This document shows positions 15,841-24,813 of a stretch of DNA of 41,063 bases, piece by piece. The notes under the pieces were generated by a model. That model worked only from the letters and a program-made list of their open reading frames with translations, made no database searches and had not been told where the DNA came from. Positions within the stretch are counted from its first letter, which is position 1. Each line of letters begins with the position of its first letter. Made by a program: the position numbers and the translations under genes. This DNA comes from Thermococcus sp. (GTDB lineage Archaea; Methanobacteriota_B; Thermococci; Thermococcales; Thermococcaceae): assembly GCF_027012695.1 (NCBI RefSeq), contig NZ_JALUYR010000023.1, positions 1 through 41,063 on the forward strand. Reading direction: 5' to 3'.

Positions 15841-16647
15841 TCAGCTCCACGTTTCCGCGATAACGTCGTGCTTGTGTATGCTCTCGTTGCTGATCACTTT
15901 AACGCGGATTTTGCCCGGGAAGCGCTCCCTGGCCTTCGCGAAGATCTCCCTCGCAACGTCCTCGACGAACTTGGGGTTGGCGAACATGCCCTGCACAACC
16001 GCGTTCTCGTCCACAGTCTTGAGGAGCGTGTAGGTTGGATGGCTGAAGGAGCTCTCAACGACATCAATCATATCCTCAAGGGCTATCTCCTCCTCGAAGG
16101 GGGCTCTAATCTCCAGCTCACCAAGGGCGCGCTGGATGTGGGTCTTTCCGTTGTTGTTGGCCATTGCATGGGGACACGCGGTGTTTCCGATGACCTTGAC
16201 GCGGAGGACCTTCTCAAAGCTCCCATCGTAGTTCTTTATAACGCCCACCTCGACGTCATAGGGCTCATAGCTTGTCTTTCCGCTCGCGGGGGTTTTCCTC
16301 GGGATTATGAGGTGGGTCTTAATCCACACCTCCGCGCGCCTGTGAGGGTGCTTCTCTTCGAGGCGCTTTATTACGGCCTTTCCCAGTTCCTCAAGCGAAG
16401 AATGGGCCTCCATAACCTCCTCCTCGACGGCCTCGCTCATGCTCTCTGTTATGCTCTCAACCAGGCGGCTCATGTGGATGCCCTTCTTCTCCTCCGGAAC
16501 GTCAATGGTGACCTCGAATAGGGGGAGAAAAGTGTAAACCTTCTCCTTCCAGTTTATCTTCGCGACGCTCCTCAGGTTGGTGATTCCGACGCGGTGAAGG
16601 CGCTCTTTAATCTCAGGCACTTCCTCCTGGGTCTCGAATATCGGCAT
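15841..16647 (-). CDS. mptA: GTP cyclohydrolase MptA (type IB/FolE2 family)
   Basis: The 268-aa protein has the FolE2/MptA features: HMSRLVESI (about 58-66, with a metal-binding His), [21 protein letters not shown] (the Cys-Pro-His metal/substrate loop, about 175-184), and [13 protein letters not shown]. MptA is the Fe(II)-dependent enzyme that opens GTP to 7,8-dihydroneopterin 2',3'-cyclic phosphate, the first step of archaeal pterin cofactor synthesis. GGTGATATC precedes the ATG. A dihydropteroate-synthase-like gene at 35131 in this window may act later in the same pathway. Confidence 0.94.
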   Translation of the reverse strand: MPIFETQEEVPEIKERLHRVGITNLRSVAKINWKEKVYTFLPLFEVTIDVPEEKKGIHMSRLVESITESMSEAVEEEVMEAHSSLEELGKAVIKRLEEKHPHRRAEVWIKTHLIIPRKTPASGKTSYEPYDVEVGVIKNYDGSFEKVLRVKVIGNTACPHAMANNNGKTHIQRALGELEIRAPFEEEIALEDMIDVVESSFSHPTYTLLKTVDENAVVQGMFANPKFVEDVAREIFAKARERFPGKIRVKVISNESIHKHDVIAETWS

Positions 16648-16689
16648 GATATCACCCTCTTTTTTAGGTCAATCTAACAGGGAGCCCTT

Positions 16690-17094
16690 TTAAACGTGCT
16701 TCTCCCCGGTTCGCTCGATAATGTAGTAAACAGTTCTAAGGGGTATCCCGAGACGCGAACTGATCTCCTTCGCCGGAACGCCCCTCTGAAAGAGTTCCCT
16801 CACCCTTCTTACCGTATCTTCATCGTACTTTCTCGGCCTCCCGCGAGGATATCCCTCTGGAACGAGCTCGATGCCCATCTGGGAGAGGGCCGCTATGACC
16901 TTTCTGGAGACCTTTGGATAGAGACTCGGCGGGCAGGATATCTTTCTCACGTTGGGTGCGCGCTCGAGGATTCTCACCAGTATCTCCTTTGTCGGGCGGA
17001 GGTTGACGTAAACTTCAGTAACGTCGTCGTTCAGCCGTTCGTCCAGCTTTCTAATGAGCTCCTCGTTGTTTCGCGCCTTCACCTCCACCCTCAT
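16690..17094 (-). CDS. DNA-binding protein: DUF1699-like N-terminus plus resolvase-type HTH
   Basis: The 134-aa protein has a ~75-residue N-terminal alpha/beta domain (EVYVNLRPTKEILVRILERAPNVRKISCPPSLYP) that resembles archaeal DUF1699. This is followed by a basic AT-hook-like GRPRKYD and a helix-turn-helix (DTVRRVRELFQRGVPAKEISSRLGIPLRTVYYII, about 93-126) like those of Hin/resolvase recombinases. No catalytic recombinase domain is present. It lies 4 nt after the unknown gene downstream of top6A and 42 nt before mptA. It is likely a transcription regulator; the target is unknown. Confidence 0.78.
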   Translation of the reverse strand: MRVEVKARNNEELIRKLDERLNDDVTEVYVNLRPTKEILVRILERAPNVRKISCPPSLYPKVSRKVIAALSQMGIELVPEGYPRGRPRKYDEDTVRRVRELFQRGVPAKEISSRLGIPLRTVYYIIERTGEKHV

Positions 17095-17098
17095 CGTA

Positions 17099-18346
17099 TC
17101 ACCCTTGGAGGAGGCTGAGGAACTGCTTGGCCCTGTCGCTCTTGGGCATGAACTTCTCGAACTTCTTCGTGTCCGCGAACAGCGTCTTGTGAAGGCCCGA
17201 AATTACGAACTTCTTTATGGCCTCGACGAGCTCATCCTCAGGGATCCCCAAGAGCTGGGCGACCTTCTTCTCGCTGTAATCACTCATGCCGTAGAGCAGG
17301 ACGCCGCCCAGCAGGTAGTTTGGAACACTCGCTATGTCCTTTCTCCGCCCGATGAGGGCCTTCTCCATCTCGCATTTGCGTATGACCAGCATGCTCCCAT
17401 GTCCGGTCTTGAAGCCGGGCTCGTTCTTGAAGGGCAGGTCGAAGATGGAATAGTGGCAGTCAATGCAGAGCCTTATGTCCGGGTAGAGGCCGAGGCTCTC
17501 CCTCTCGTTCTCCGAGGTGAGGAAGTAGTACCTGAAGAGATCGAGGCCGAGCTTTTCGGCGCCTTTCTCCGGATCGAGGATCGCGTAAGCCAGGGCGAGA
17601 TTGTCAACCGTGTAGTGATTGTTTATCAGAACGCCCTTGGTCTTGACGAAGCTTAAAACGCGCCAGCGGAATCTCCTCCCGTAGCGCTTCCTGAGTTCCC
17701 CCTCGATGTCCGCATCCGCCGGAAGATCGAGCCTCGCCTTCTTGAGCCGGTTGTTCTCCCAGTACTCCACCTCTATCCTGAGCCCGCGGGTTCTGACGGT
17801 TCCCTTCTCGCGGAGCTTGCTCTTTATGAACTTGAAGGCCTCCCTGACTTCTATACCCTCCCTGGAGAGCAATCTGAGGACGTCGCCGGAGTATGCCAGG
17901 TGGGGGAGTATCTCAACCCTGCCGATCTGGACGGGGTTGGGGATTGCCCGGACCTTTTCCACGTTCTCCCGCGTCAGTTCCCTGATCGTCACGGGCTTCT
18001 TCCCGAGCAGTAGGGTGTAGTTGGCCGAGATATGGGCTAGGGCCATCTTGTGGGCGGTTATGGCTGAGCGGAGGCGCTCCAGAGCGAGAATCCTGTTGCG
18101 CTTCTTCCGATAAATCCACTGGATGTGTGGGTCGCGGTTCTTCCTATCTGAAAAGCCGGCGGAGGGGGTTGCCTCCCCCACGCGCTTTGAGAGGTCTTCC
18201 TCAAGCTCACCAAGGAGCGAGAGGTTTTCCCTTAGGCGATAGGCCACGGTCGGGACGTGAAACCTCTCGAATAACCCCGTCACGTCTATCCCGATGTCGT
18301 CCAGTATCTTGTTAACCTGCGCGACGAGCTCCTCGGTCGTCGTCAT
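17099..18346 (-). CDS. Conserved archaeal protein of unknown function (probably DUF530)
   Basis: The 415-aa soluble protein resembles the archaeal DUF530 family as I remember it; I cannot check this. It has a helical N-terminus ([20 protein letters not shown]), a basic middle part, a [13 protein letters not shown] segment (a CxxCH that could bind metal) and a C-terminal HTH-like stretch ([25 protein letters not shown]). Its ATG overlaps the top6A stop as ATGA, so it is translationally coupled to topoisomerase VI, and the next gene follows after 4 nt. The coupling suggests a role near DNA topology or chromosome handling, which is inference. Confidence 0.75.
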   Translation of the reverse strand: MTTTEELVAQVNKILDDIGIDVTGLFERFHVPTVAYRLRENLSLLGELEEDLSKRVGEATPSAGFSDRKNRDPHIQWIYRKKRNRILALERLRSAITAHKMALAHISANYTLLLGKKPVTIRELTRENVEKVRAIPNPVQIGRVEILPHLAYSGDVLRLLSREGIEVREAFKFIKSKLREKGTVRTRGLRIEVEYWENNRLKKARLDLPADADIEGELRKRYGRRFRWRVLSFVKTKGVLINNHYTVDNLALAYAILDPEKGAEKLGLDLFRYYFLTSENERESLGLYPDIRLCIDCHYSIFDLPFKNEPGFKTGHGSMLVIRKCEMEKALIGRRKDIASVPNYLLGGVLLYGMSDYSEKKVAQLLGIPEDELVEAIKKFVISGLHKTLFADTKKFEKFMPKSDRAKQFLSLLQG

Positions 18347-19503
18347 GGCAGTAACTCACCGTTGTTTATCTTTTCGGGGAGGTACTTCTTGGCAACGAAC
18401 TCGAGGCTCTTGTTCGCCAAGGCCTGCTGCTCAATCCTGACCCCCATCTTAAGGGCCATCTTGAGCTGCCTCTGCCACTCCCTGTTCTGGAACCATGGGT
18501 AGTTCATCTCCTCGATGATACGCTTGTAGTCGCCGGTCGGCCCGCCCTTCTTGTTGGGCGGGATTCCCTTGAGCTTCTCGGTGACGTTCTTCAGGCCGTA
18601 GCGCTCGATGTCGTCCATGGTCATCCCAACGAACTTCGCCTCTGGCGTTGCAAGCTTCTCGCTGAGGTATGCCAGGTTTATCGAGCCCTGCTTTATGGTG
18701 GAGTAGATGTACCAACCGTAGGGATCGCCATCGGTGAAGACGATGATGGGAAGGCCTTCCTCGTAGTGGAGCCTGTGGATTAAACGCCTGACGCCACGGG
18801 AAGCCTGTCCCTGCGTCGCTATGATCAGGGCGTTTTCCTTCTTCGGGAACTTTTCCTCTATCAGGCGGTCGGCCATAGCTGCCGTCTCGACGACCAAAGC
18901 GTAGTCAACGTTTATCTCAGGGAACTGGAGGTGTTCAACGGTTCCCGGAACCGCCCAGCCACCCATACCGAGCTTGCTCGTGTTGAACTCGTCCTCCCCA
19001 TCCCTGATGACTATGTCGCCGTAGATGTAGCCGCGCCTGTCCGCCGTGAGGTGCATCTCTTCCCTCAATACGCCCATCATCCTCTCGAGGTCCTCTATGA
19101 TCGGATCGCTCTCGCGCTGGTCCTCGAAGGTGTTCTCCTTCGTTCCGGGGATGGTATGCTTGTTGGCGTAGTAGGCCTCACGAAGGCTCGCGTGCTTGTT
19201 TTCACTCACGAGCCTCTTGACGTAGGCCATCAGGAGGAGCGTCTGCATGAACTTTCTGGCGTGAGCCACGTTGAGGAAGTACCTCCTCGAGAGTTTATCA
19301 CCCATCCTGATGACGCGCCTCTTCTCGTCGAAGTAGACGTTGTTGAGACCACGGGTGGGTATGTCGAAGTAGGGATTCCTGCCGGCCTTTACCTCCTCCA
19401 AGATCCTTCTACCGTATTCCTCGAGCTTGTTGAGGACCCTGGTTGGATCATAGGAGAAGCGCTCCTTTGGTTTTTCGCGATGTATGGCTTTTCTATCAGG
19501 CAT
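18343..19503 (-). CDS. top6A: DNA topoisomerase VI subunit A (Spo11-like)
   Basis: The 386-aa subunit cuts both DNA strands in the A2B2 type IIB topoisomerase. The 5Y-CAP domain carries SLREAYYAN (about 106-114); the second Tyr of the pair (112) is the likely catalytic one. The Toprim fold has [13 protein letters not shown] and the metal motif [11 protein letters not shown]. The ATG at 19503 lies within the end of top6B (8-nt overlap) and is preceded by GGGGGTGAG; a GTG two codons upstream is possible. It ends in an ATGA overlap with the next gene. Confidence 0.96.
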   Translation of the reverse strand: MPDRKAIHREKPKERFSYDPTRVLNKLEEYGRRILEEVKAGRNPYFDIPTRGLNNVYFDEKRRVIRMGDKLSRRYFLNVAHARKFMQTLLLMAYVKRLVSENKHASLREAYYANKHTIPGTKENTFEDQRESDPIIEDLERMMGVLREEMHLTADRRGYIYGDIVIRDGEDEFNTSKLGMGGWAVPGTVEHLQFPEINVDYALVVETAAMADRLIEEKFPKKENALIIATQGQASRGVRRLIHRLHYEEGLPIIVFTDGDPYGWYIYSTIKQGSINLAYLSEKLATPEAKFVGMTMDDIERYGLKNVTEKLKGIPPNKKGGPTGDYKRIIEEMNYPWFQNREWQRQLKMALKMGVRIEQQALANKSLEFVAKKYLPEKINNGELLP

Positions 19504-21178
19504 TCTCACTCACCCCCTCCTTGGCCGCGAAGTGGCTCTCGATGAAGGCCATGAAGTACTCCCTTATCTTCTCCTCAGGTTCGCCCGTGAGTATGCTAAG
19601 GGCCCTCGCTATCTCTGGCACGTACTTCTCAAAGGTCTTCTTCCTCCTGACCTGCGCCATCTTCCTGTGCTTCCCGCTGAGGTATGTCTGTAACCTTCTC
19701 GCCGCGTCCATTATCGCCAGGCGGATCTCGTTGTATATCTCCTCGACGTTGGCTATGCTCTGCTTCCCTGTTCCCGTGTAGGGCACGTGGACGCTGATGA
19801 CGTTGATCATGAGGACGAGGGGTGCTCTCTCAGGATCGTCAATCTTGTACCGCTTCCAGTCTATGGAGCGCGCTGCCAGCGTGGTGACACACGAGCCGGC
19901 ATCAAAGAGGAGCGGAACGCGGTTGGCATACCTGAAAAGCTCGAAGCCCGACTGGATCTCGCCGCCGTACGCTAAGCCGACCTCCACCTGGAATGGAATC
20001 CCACCGGAGTAGACCTTGGGCGGCCTCGTCACCGCGGTGACGAACTCCGGCTTGAGGATTCCTTTCAATCCTTTCTCGATGTTCTCCTCTCCTATCGGCC
20101 TTAATCCGTGGGTCGGGGGAGCTAAGAACTTCATGTACCTGAAGGCCTCGACTATCTCCTCCGCTTCCTGCCAGGTGAGCTTCTCCGGCGGCTTCTCCAT
20201 CATCTTAGCGACCTGCCTGACGACCTTTGTGTATCCCTTAAAAGAACGGAGAACCGCTTTTACGTTCCCCTTTGCCAGCTTCTCGTAGAGCTGCTCCTGA
20301 ACGGTTTTGTCCTGAACGGTCTTGATGAGTCTGAGGGCCGCTATGTACTCGATGAGCTCGTCGACCTTTTTGTCGCTTATGCGCGAGAACTCGCCGATGA
20401 GGAAGCGTTTTACCGTGTTCCTCCTCGTCTTCCTGGCCATCCTGTAAACGTCATCGGTAAGAACTCCCCGTGGATGGGGCTTCATCTCGACCGGCGGTTC
20501 CGGAACCTCGTCGCTGGAGCGCGGAAAGACGATGAGCTTTCCGTCCGGCTCTATCAACTCGATGTGGGCATGTGGATTCGCTATCGCGGTAAGCTTGAGG
20601 TACCAGTAAACGCCCTGCTTCGAGCGAACGTAGCGGACGTTCTTAACCTCCAGCTCTATCCTCGTCCCGCGCCAGCCTCTGGGGTTCGGGTGCTTCTCCT
20701 TCCTGACGATTTTACCCTCGTTTTTATCGACGTCGATTTTAACCCAGGCCTCGATAATCTCGTCGTTTCCGGTTGAGGTGATGACGCGCGTGGCCTTTCC
20801 GCTCGTTATCTGGGCGAACATTACGGCACCGCTTATACCTATACCCTGCTGCCCCCTGCTCTGGATGTTCCTGTGGGCCTTGGTTCCGGCGAGCATCTTT
20901 CCAAAAACGTGGGTTATGTACTTCTCCGGGATTCCCGGGCCGTTGTCCTCCACAACAACCCGGTAGTGCTCCCTGCCGAGTTCCTCTATCTCAACGCGGA
21001 CGTAGGGCAGTATTCCAGCTTCTTCACACGCATCGAGCGAATTCGTTACTGCCTCGTGGATAACGGTCGTCAGCGAGCGTATTTTACCGGTGTAACCGAG
21101 CATTGCCGCGTTTCGCCTGAAGAACTCGCTGACGCTCTGTATCTTAAACTCCTTAAACAGCTGCTTTGCCTCGGCCAT
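19496..21178 (-). CDS. top6B: DNA topoisomerase VI subunit B
   Basis: The 560-aa subunit has a GHKL ATPase domain with the N box [15 protein letters not shown] (about 41-55), [10 protein letters not shown] and the ATP lid GQQGIGISG, then the helix-two-turn-helix and transducer domains with the switch Lys region near [13 protein letters not shown]. It drives strand passage for subunit A. The ATG at 21178 has GGAGGACTGAGG directly upstream and follows the KH gene stop by 2 nt; an earlier in-frame start would overlap that gene. Confidence 0.96.
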   Translation of the reverse strand: MAEAKQLFKEFKIQSVSEFFRRNAAMLGYTGKIRSLTTVIHEAVTNSLDACEEAGILPYVRVEIEELGREHYRVVVEDNGPGIPEKYITHVFGKMLAGTKAHRNIQSRGQQGIGISGAVMFAQITSGKATRVITSTGNDEIIEAWVKIDVDKNEGKIVRKEKHPNPRGWRGTRIELEVKNVRYVRSKQGVYWYLKLTAIANPHAHIELIEPDGKLIVFPRSSDEVPEPPVEMKPHPRGVLTDDVYRMARKTRRNTVKRFLIGEFSRISDKKVDELIEYIAALRLIKTVQDKTVQEQLYEKLAKGNVKAVLRSFKGYTKVVRQVAKMMEKPPEKLTWQEAEEIVEAFRYMKFLAPPTHGLRPIGEENIEKGLKGILKPEFVTAVTRPPKVYSGGIPFQVEVGLAYGGEIQSGFELFRYANRVPLLFDAGSCVTTLAARSIDWKRYKIDDPERAPLVLMINVISVHVPYTGTGKQSIANVEEIYNEIRLAIMDAARRLQTYLSGKHRKMAQVRRKKTFEKYVPEIARALSILTGEPEEKIREYFMAFIESHFAAKEGVSENA

Positions 21179-21180
21179 CC

Positions 21181-21876
21181 TCAGTCCTCCCAATCGTCCT
21201 CCCCGCCTTCGGGAAGTTCGTGATAGATGGAACCCTCGAGTTCGAGTTCCTTCTTGCGCCTTTCGAGGTACTTGTAAACGACCCCATGGGGTGAGCCTTT
21301 GGCGAGCTTCTCTATGGCGGTCTTGGCAACCTCAACCTGGAGGGGGTTGCCGATTATCGCGACGGTCTTCCCGTAGACGCTCACATCCGCACCGCTCATC
21401 TCCTCTATGATCTCCCTCGTTCTGCCCTTCCTGCCGATTATCCTGCCCCTGACCCTGGGAAGGGCGTTCTTGTCGTTGCCGATGATTATATCCGTGAGGT
21501 TGACCACCTCAAGGGTTTCTCCCTCGTTGAAGAGCCTGAAAGCCCTCTCGGGGGAGAAGCCCCTTCCGATGGCCATAACCACATCGCGGGCCTTCCACAC
21601 TGCCAGGGGATCGTCGGTTTTCTCCGTTGAGGTTATGAAGACCTCTCCGGTCTCGCTGTCTATCTCGATCCTCGTCTTCGTGCGCTCCTCTATCTCCTTC
21701 TTTGTTTGTCCGTTCTTTCCAATGACAACGCCAACGCGCTCCCTTGGTATTCTCAAAAACTCTTCCTGCTCGCCTTCGGCGGCGTAGCTTATCTCCTCCT
21801 CGGGTTCCTCCCGAATGGGAGCACCGTCCTTATCGATCCGCTCGTACTTCTTCAGGAGTCTCTCAAACTCGTCCAT
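21181..21876 (-). CDS. KH-domain RNA-binding protein (archaeal Pno1/Dim2-like)
   Basis: The 231-aa protein has two KH modules. The first is FLRIPRERVGVVIGKNGQTKKEIEERT (GKNG loop, about 55-61) and the second is RVRGRIIGRKGRTREIIEEMSGADVSVYG (GRKG loop, about 150-157). An acidic N-terminus and an acidic end (EGGEDDWED) flank them. This arrangement matches the archaeal homologue of Pno1/Dim2, which helps 3'-end maturation of 16S rRNA. It lies 4 nt after the RIO kinase gene, its eukaryotic partner in 40S maturation, which supports the role. GAGGTGAGATA precedes the ATG at 21876. Confidence 0.9.
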   Translation of the reverse strand: MDEFERLLKKYERIDKDGAPIREEPEEEISYAAEGEQEEFLRIPRERVGVVIGKNGQTKKEIEERTKTRIEIDSETGEVFITSTEKTDDPLAVWKARDVVMAIGRGFSPERAFRLFNEGETLEVVNLTDIIIGNDKNALPRVRGRIIGRKGRTREIIEEMSGADVSVYGKTVAIIGNPLQVEVAKTAIEKLAKGSPHGVVYKYLERRKKELELEGSIYHELPEGGEDDWED

Positions 21877-21880
21877 TATC

Positions 21881-22663
21881 TCACCTCTCAAGGAGTTCGC
21901 GAAGTTTGTCATCGTAATCGTCAACGGGAACGCCCTTCCTGGCGAAGTAGTTTATAACGTTCCTCAGGTCCCTCTTCAGCAGCTCAACGCTCATGCGGTT
22001 CCTTTTAACGGTCGCCTGCGACCAGTCTATGATCACCGGTTTATCCCAGAGCAGGACGTTGTACTCGCTTAAATCGCCGTGCACCATGTCACCGCGCTTC
22101 CAGAGGCGCTCGATTACACCCATCAGGTAATCATAAAGCTCCCCGAAGTCCTCCCGCCGGAGTTCCCTCTCAACGTCCTTGAGCCTTGGAGCCGGAAGTT
22201 CATCACCTATGAACTCCATGACGAGAACGTTGTTCCGGAAGATTATCGGTTCCGGAACGCGGACGGCGTACTTGATGGCTCTCTGGAGGTTCTTGAACTC
22301 CCTACGGGTCCACTGAAAGACGAGCTTCCGCATATCCTTCGGCAGGTAGCCAATTCTCGGATCGGCCGCGAGGTACTCCCATATCCTCCTGAAATCGGTG
22401 GTGTAGGTGCGGTAGATTTTAACCGCTATCCGGTTTCCGTCCGAATCGACACCCGCGAAGACGTTGGCCTCTTTGCCCGTGCTGATAACTCCGTGAAGCT
22501 CTCCGATTTTCCCGCGCCGGTGGAGGTAGGCGAGGGCCTCCTTTGTTGTTTTGTCGAAGACCTCGTTGGCTATCTTGTAGAGCTCGCTGTCCTTCTCTCG
22601 TCTCTCCCCCAGCCGGAGCACCGCCTCCATCTCACGCTCGATGGTCTTCTCGCGCATGCCCAT
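21881..22663 (-). CDS. rio1: RIO1-type serine protein kinase
   Basis: The 260-aa atypical kinase carries the RIO1 nucleotide loop STGKEANVF (about 60-68), the catalytic loop HGDLSEYNVLL and the metal motif IIDWSQA. RIO1 enzymes act late in small ribosomal subunit maturation and may work mainly as ATPases. A GTG-ATG-GGC-ATG string offers several starts; the ATG at 22663 was chosen. It follows aIF1A by 10 nt in the operon, which puts it beside other small-subunit factors. Confidence 0.94.
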   Translation of the reverse strand: MGMREKTIEREMEAVLRLGERREKDSELYKIANEVFDKTTKEALAYLHRRGKIGELHGVISTGKEANVFAGVDSDGNRIAVKIYRTYTTDFRRIWEYLAADPRIGYLPKDMRKLVFQWTRREFKNLQRAIKYAVRVPEPIIFRNNVLVMEFIGDELPAPRLKDVERELRREDFGELYDYLMGVIERLWKRGDMVHGDLSEYNVLLWDKPVIIDWSQATVKRNRMSVELLKRDLRNVINYFARKGVPVDDYDDKLRELLER

Positions 22664-22673
22664 CACTCGACCG

Positions 22674-23045
22674 TCAGAACAGCAGCTCGCCGCCGCTGAT
22701 GAAGTCCTGGCTTATCTTACCCCTCCTCAGGAGCCAGTCCACCTGTGTCCTGGTGTAGCGATAGACTATATCTCCCCTCTCGTCGGTCTGCACCGGCCAG
22801 GGCTGGACTATGACGACGTCGCCAACGCGCATCCACATCCTCCTCTTGAGCTTGCCCGGAATGCGGCATCTCCTTATCTTGCCGTCCTCACAGCGGACGT
22901 CCATCCAGCCCGAACCGAGGGCCTGCTCGATGACCCCAAAGAGCTGTCCCTTGCTCCTGTCGGGGAGTGGAACGCGGATCACCTCGTCTCCCTGGACTTG
23001 TCTGTTTTTCTTTTTTCTGTTTCCCCCACGCTTGTGGTACGCCAT
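22674..23045 (-). CDS. eif1A: Translation initiation factor aIF1A
   Basis: The 123-aa protein has a basic N-terminal tail ([15 protein letters not shown]), an S1/IF1 OB-fold ([49 protein letters not shown], about 36-81) and a C-terminal helix region ending GGELLF. It is the archaeal counterpart of bacterial IF1 and eIF1A, which bind the ribosomal A site during initiation. GGAGGTGATGATC lies before the ATG at 23045. The promoter (TTTATAAGG, about 23077-23086) starts the eight-gene operon that runs to mptA. Confidence 0.96.
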   Translation of the reverse strand: MAYHKRGGNRKKKNRQVQGDEVIRVPLPDRSKGQLFGVIEQALGSGWMDVRCEDGKIRRCRIPGKLKRRMWMRVGDVVIVQPWPVQTDERGDIVYRYTRTQVDWLLRRGKISQDFISGGELLF

Positions 23046-23076
23046 GATCATCACCTCCCTTGGGCTCGGTTTAAGC

Positions 23077-23166
23077 CCTTATAAACCTGAGCCTTGCAAA
23101 AATTTTCCAGGGGGAGTATCTGCCCGGGTTTTTAAAATTTTTGCACAGCCCACCAAGGTTTAAAAG
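23077..23166. promoter_or_regulatory. Divergent promoter region with a perfect 12-bp inverted repeat
   Basis: The minus TATA for aIF1A (TTTATAAGG) is at about 23077-23086 and the plus TATA for the metal ABC genes (GTTTAAAAG) is at 23158-23166. Between them TGCAAAAATTTT (23095-23106) is matched by its exact complement AAAATTTTTGCA (23134-23145) across 27 nt. The repeat ends 12 bp upstream of the plus TATA, a place where a metal-responsive repressor or activator could bind. Confidence 0.6.
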
Positions 23167-23196
23167 CCGGTCCGACGAAATCATCGGGGAGATCCC

Positions 23197-23991
23197 ATGA
23201 AGGCGATAGTGGCCGAGAACCTCACGATAACCTACGACGGGAAGCCGGCCCTCGAGGGGGTTAGCTTTTCCCTTGACGAGGGCGAGACGTTGCTCCTGCT
23301 GGGCCCCAACGGGGCGGGAAAGACAACCCTTCTAAGAACCATAGCCTGCTTTCATCGGGAGTACACAGGAAGGCTGGAAGTCTTCGGAAGGGAGCCCTGT
23401 GATGCCCGCGAGCTGATAGGTTACGTGCCCCAGAGCCACAGCCTCAACGAGCGCGTTCCGCTCACCGCCCTGGACGTCGTCGCGATGGGTGGGCTTTACC
23501 GCAGGGGCTTTGTCCACTTCAGAATCCCCCGCGAGATACTCGAAAAGGCGGAAGAAGTCCTTGGCTTCGTCGGGTTGGCCCACGTCAGGGACAGACTCTT
23601 CAGAGAACTCAGCGGCGGTCAGAAGCAGCGGGTTCTCCTGGCGAGGGCCCTCATGAGCGATCCGAAGCTGCTCCTCCTCGACGAACCCCTCTCGGCCCTC
23701 GACCCCAGCGCGAGGGCGGAGGTCACGGGTGTTCTGAGCAAGATCAAGCGCGAGCGGGGTATAACGATGGTGATCACGACTCACGACATAAACCCCCTGC
23801 TTGAAATAGGTGACAGGATAATGCTCCTCAACAGGCGCCTCATAGCCTTTGGCAGGCCGGAGGAGGTTCTCAGGGACAGTATCATCAAATCCGTCTACGG
23901 GCCGCTGGCCAGGGTTATTCCCGTTGGCGGAAAGCTCTTCTGCATAACCGGTGACGTTCACCTGCCGAGAAAAGGGGGTGGGGGGAGGTGA
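23197..23991 (+). CDS. Metal-type ABC transporter ATP-binding protein (ZnuC/MntB-like)
   Basis: The 264-aa ATPase has Walker A GPNGAGKTT, Q-loop YVPQSHSLN, signature LSGGQKQRVLLARAL, Walker B LLLLDEPLSALD and the switch His in TTHDINPL. The GDRIMLLNRRLIAFGRPEEVL end is typical of the zinc/manganese ABC family. GGGGAGAT precedes the ATG. It overlaps the permease gene as GTGA. No substrate-binding protein gene is adjacent. Metal uptake is a family-level inference. Confidence 0.92.
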   Translation: MKAIVAENLTITYDGKPALEGVSFSLDEGETLLLLGPNGAGKTTLLRTIACFHREYTGRLEVFGREPCDARELIGYVPQSHSLNERVPLTALDVVAMGGLYRRGFVHFRIPREILEKAEEVLGFVGLAHVRDRLFRELSGGQKQRVLLARALMSDPKLLLLDEPLSALDPSARAEVTGVLSKIKRERGITMVITTHDINPLLEIGDRIMLLNRRLIAFGRPEEVLRDSIIKSVYGPLARVIPVGGKLFCITGDVHLPRKGGGGR

Positions 23992-24809
23992 TACCGGAAT
24001 ACCTGTTAAGGGCCCTTCTCGCGAGCTTGATGGTCAGCGTACTCCTCGGTCTCCTGAGTCCCCTCATAAACGCGAAGGGTCTGGCCTTCCTCACCCACGC
24101 GCTCTTCCACTCGCTCCTCTTCGGGGCGGTGCTGGGCATGATACTCGGGCTGGTATTCGAGAACCTCTCCCTCGTAATGCTGACCGCCCTGTTCGTCACG
24201 ATCGCGGTGGTCCTCCTCATAGCTCACCTCGAACAGCTCGGCTTTTCCCCCGACTCGGCAGTGGGGATAGTGGCCAGCTTTGTGGCCGGCTTGACCGTCC
24301 TCGGCTTCGGGATACTCTATCGGGTGATGGCCACGAGGCCCTACTTCCCCCTCGGTGAGAGCATCGTCTCCTACCTCACGGGCGACATCTTTCTGATAGG
24401 GCTGGGTGATCTAAAGGTCCTGGTGCTCGGGGGTGCCCTCCTGTTCTTCACGATGCTCCTCCTCTACCGGGACTTCCTCTACCTGAGCTTCGACCCGGAA
24501 GGGGTCGAGAGCTACGGTGGCAATGTGAGAGCCTACCTTATGATCCTCTACGTCCTCGTGGGTGCCATCGGCTCCCTGATCGTCCAGACCGTTGGTCTGA
24601 TAACCCTCCAGGTGGTTGCTGTTCTGCCCGGGGCGATAGCGCTGATGGTGAGCAGCGACCTGAGAAAGGTTCTCGGAGTCAGTCTCTTCCTGACCCTGGG
24701 CGTTCAGCTCTCTTCGGTGTTGCTGGCCTACGTCACCGACATACCACCGAGCGGTCTGGCCACGCTGATCCTGGGGGCAATATACGGCGTGCTGCTCTTC
24801 AGGAGGTGA
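23988..24809 (+). CDS. Metal-type ABC transporter permease (ZnuB family)
   Basis: The 273-aa protein with about eight hydrophobic helices belongs to the ABC-3 permease family: SPLINAKGLAFLTHALFHSLLFGA in the first third, a GESIVSYLTGDIF segment, and QVVAVLPGAIALMVSSDL near residue 210 (the conserved LLxxPAA-type region). It starts at a GTG overlapping the ATPase stop. It would form the channel for the ATPase encoded just upstream. RNase HII follows after 4 nt and is probably cotranscribed. Confidence 0.92.
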   Translation: MIPEYLLRALLASLMVSVLLGLLSPLINAKGLAFLTHALFHSLLFGAVLGMILGLVFENLSLVMLTALFVTIAVVLLIAHLEQLGFSPDSAVGIVASFVAGLTVLGFGILYRVMATRPYFPLGESIVSYLTGDIFLIGLGDLKVLVLGGALLFFTMLLLYRDFLYLSFDPEGVESYGGNVRAYLMILYVLVGAIGSLIVQTVGLITLQVVAVLPGAIALMVSSDLRKVLGVSLFLTLGVQLSSVLLAYVTDIPPSGLATLILGAIYGVLLFRR

Positions 24810-24813
24810 GACC

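Noticed and set aside
23332-23961. A 209-codon open frame on minus opposite the metal ABC ATPase
   Set aside because: Shadow of the ATPase coding strand; no ribosome site and no recognisable domain.
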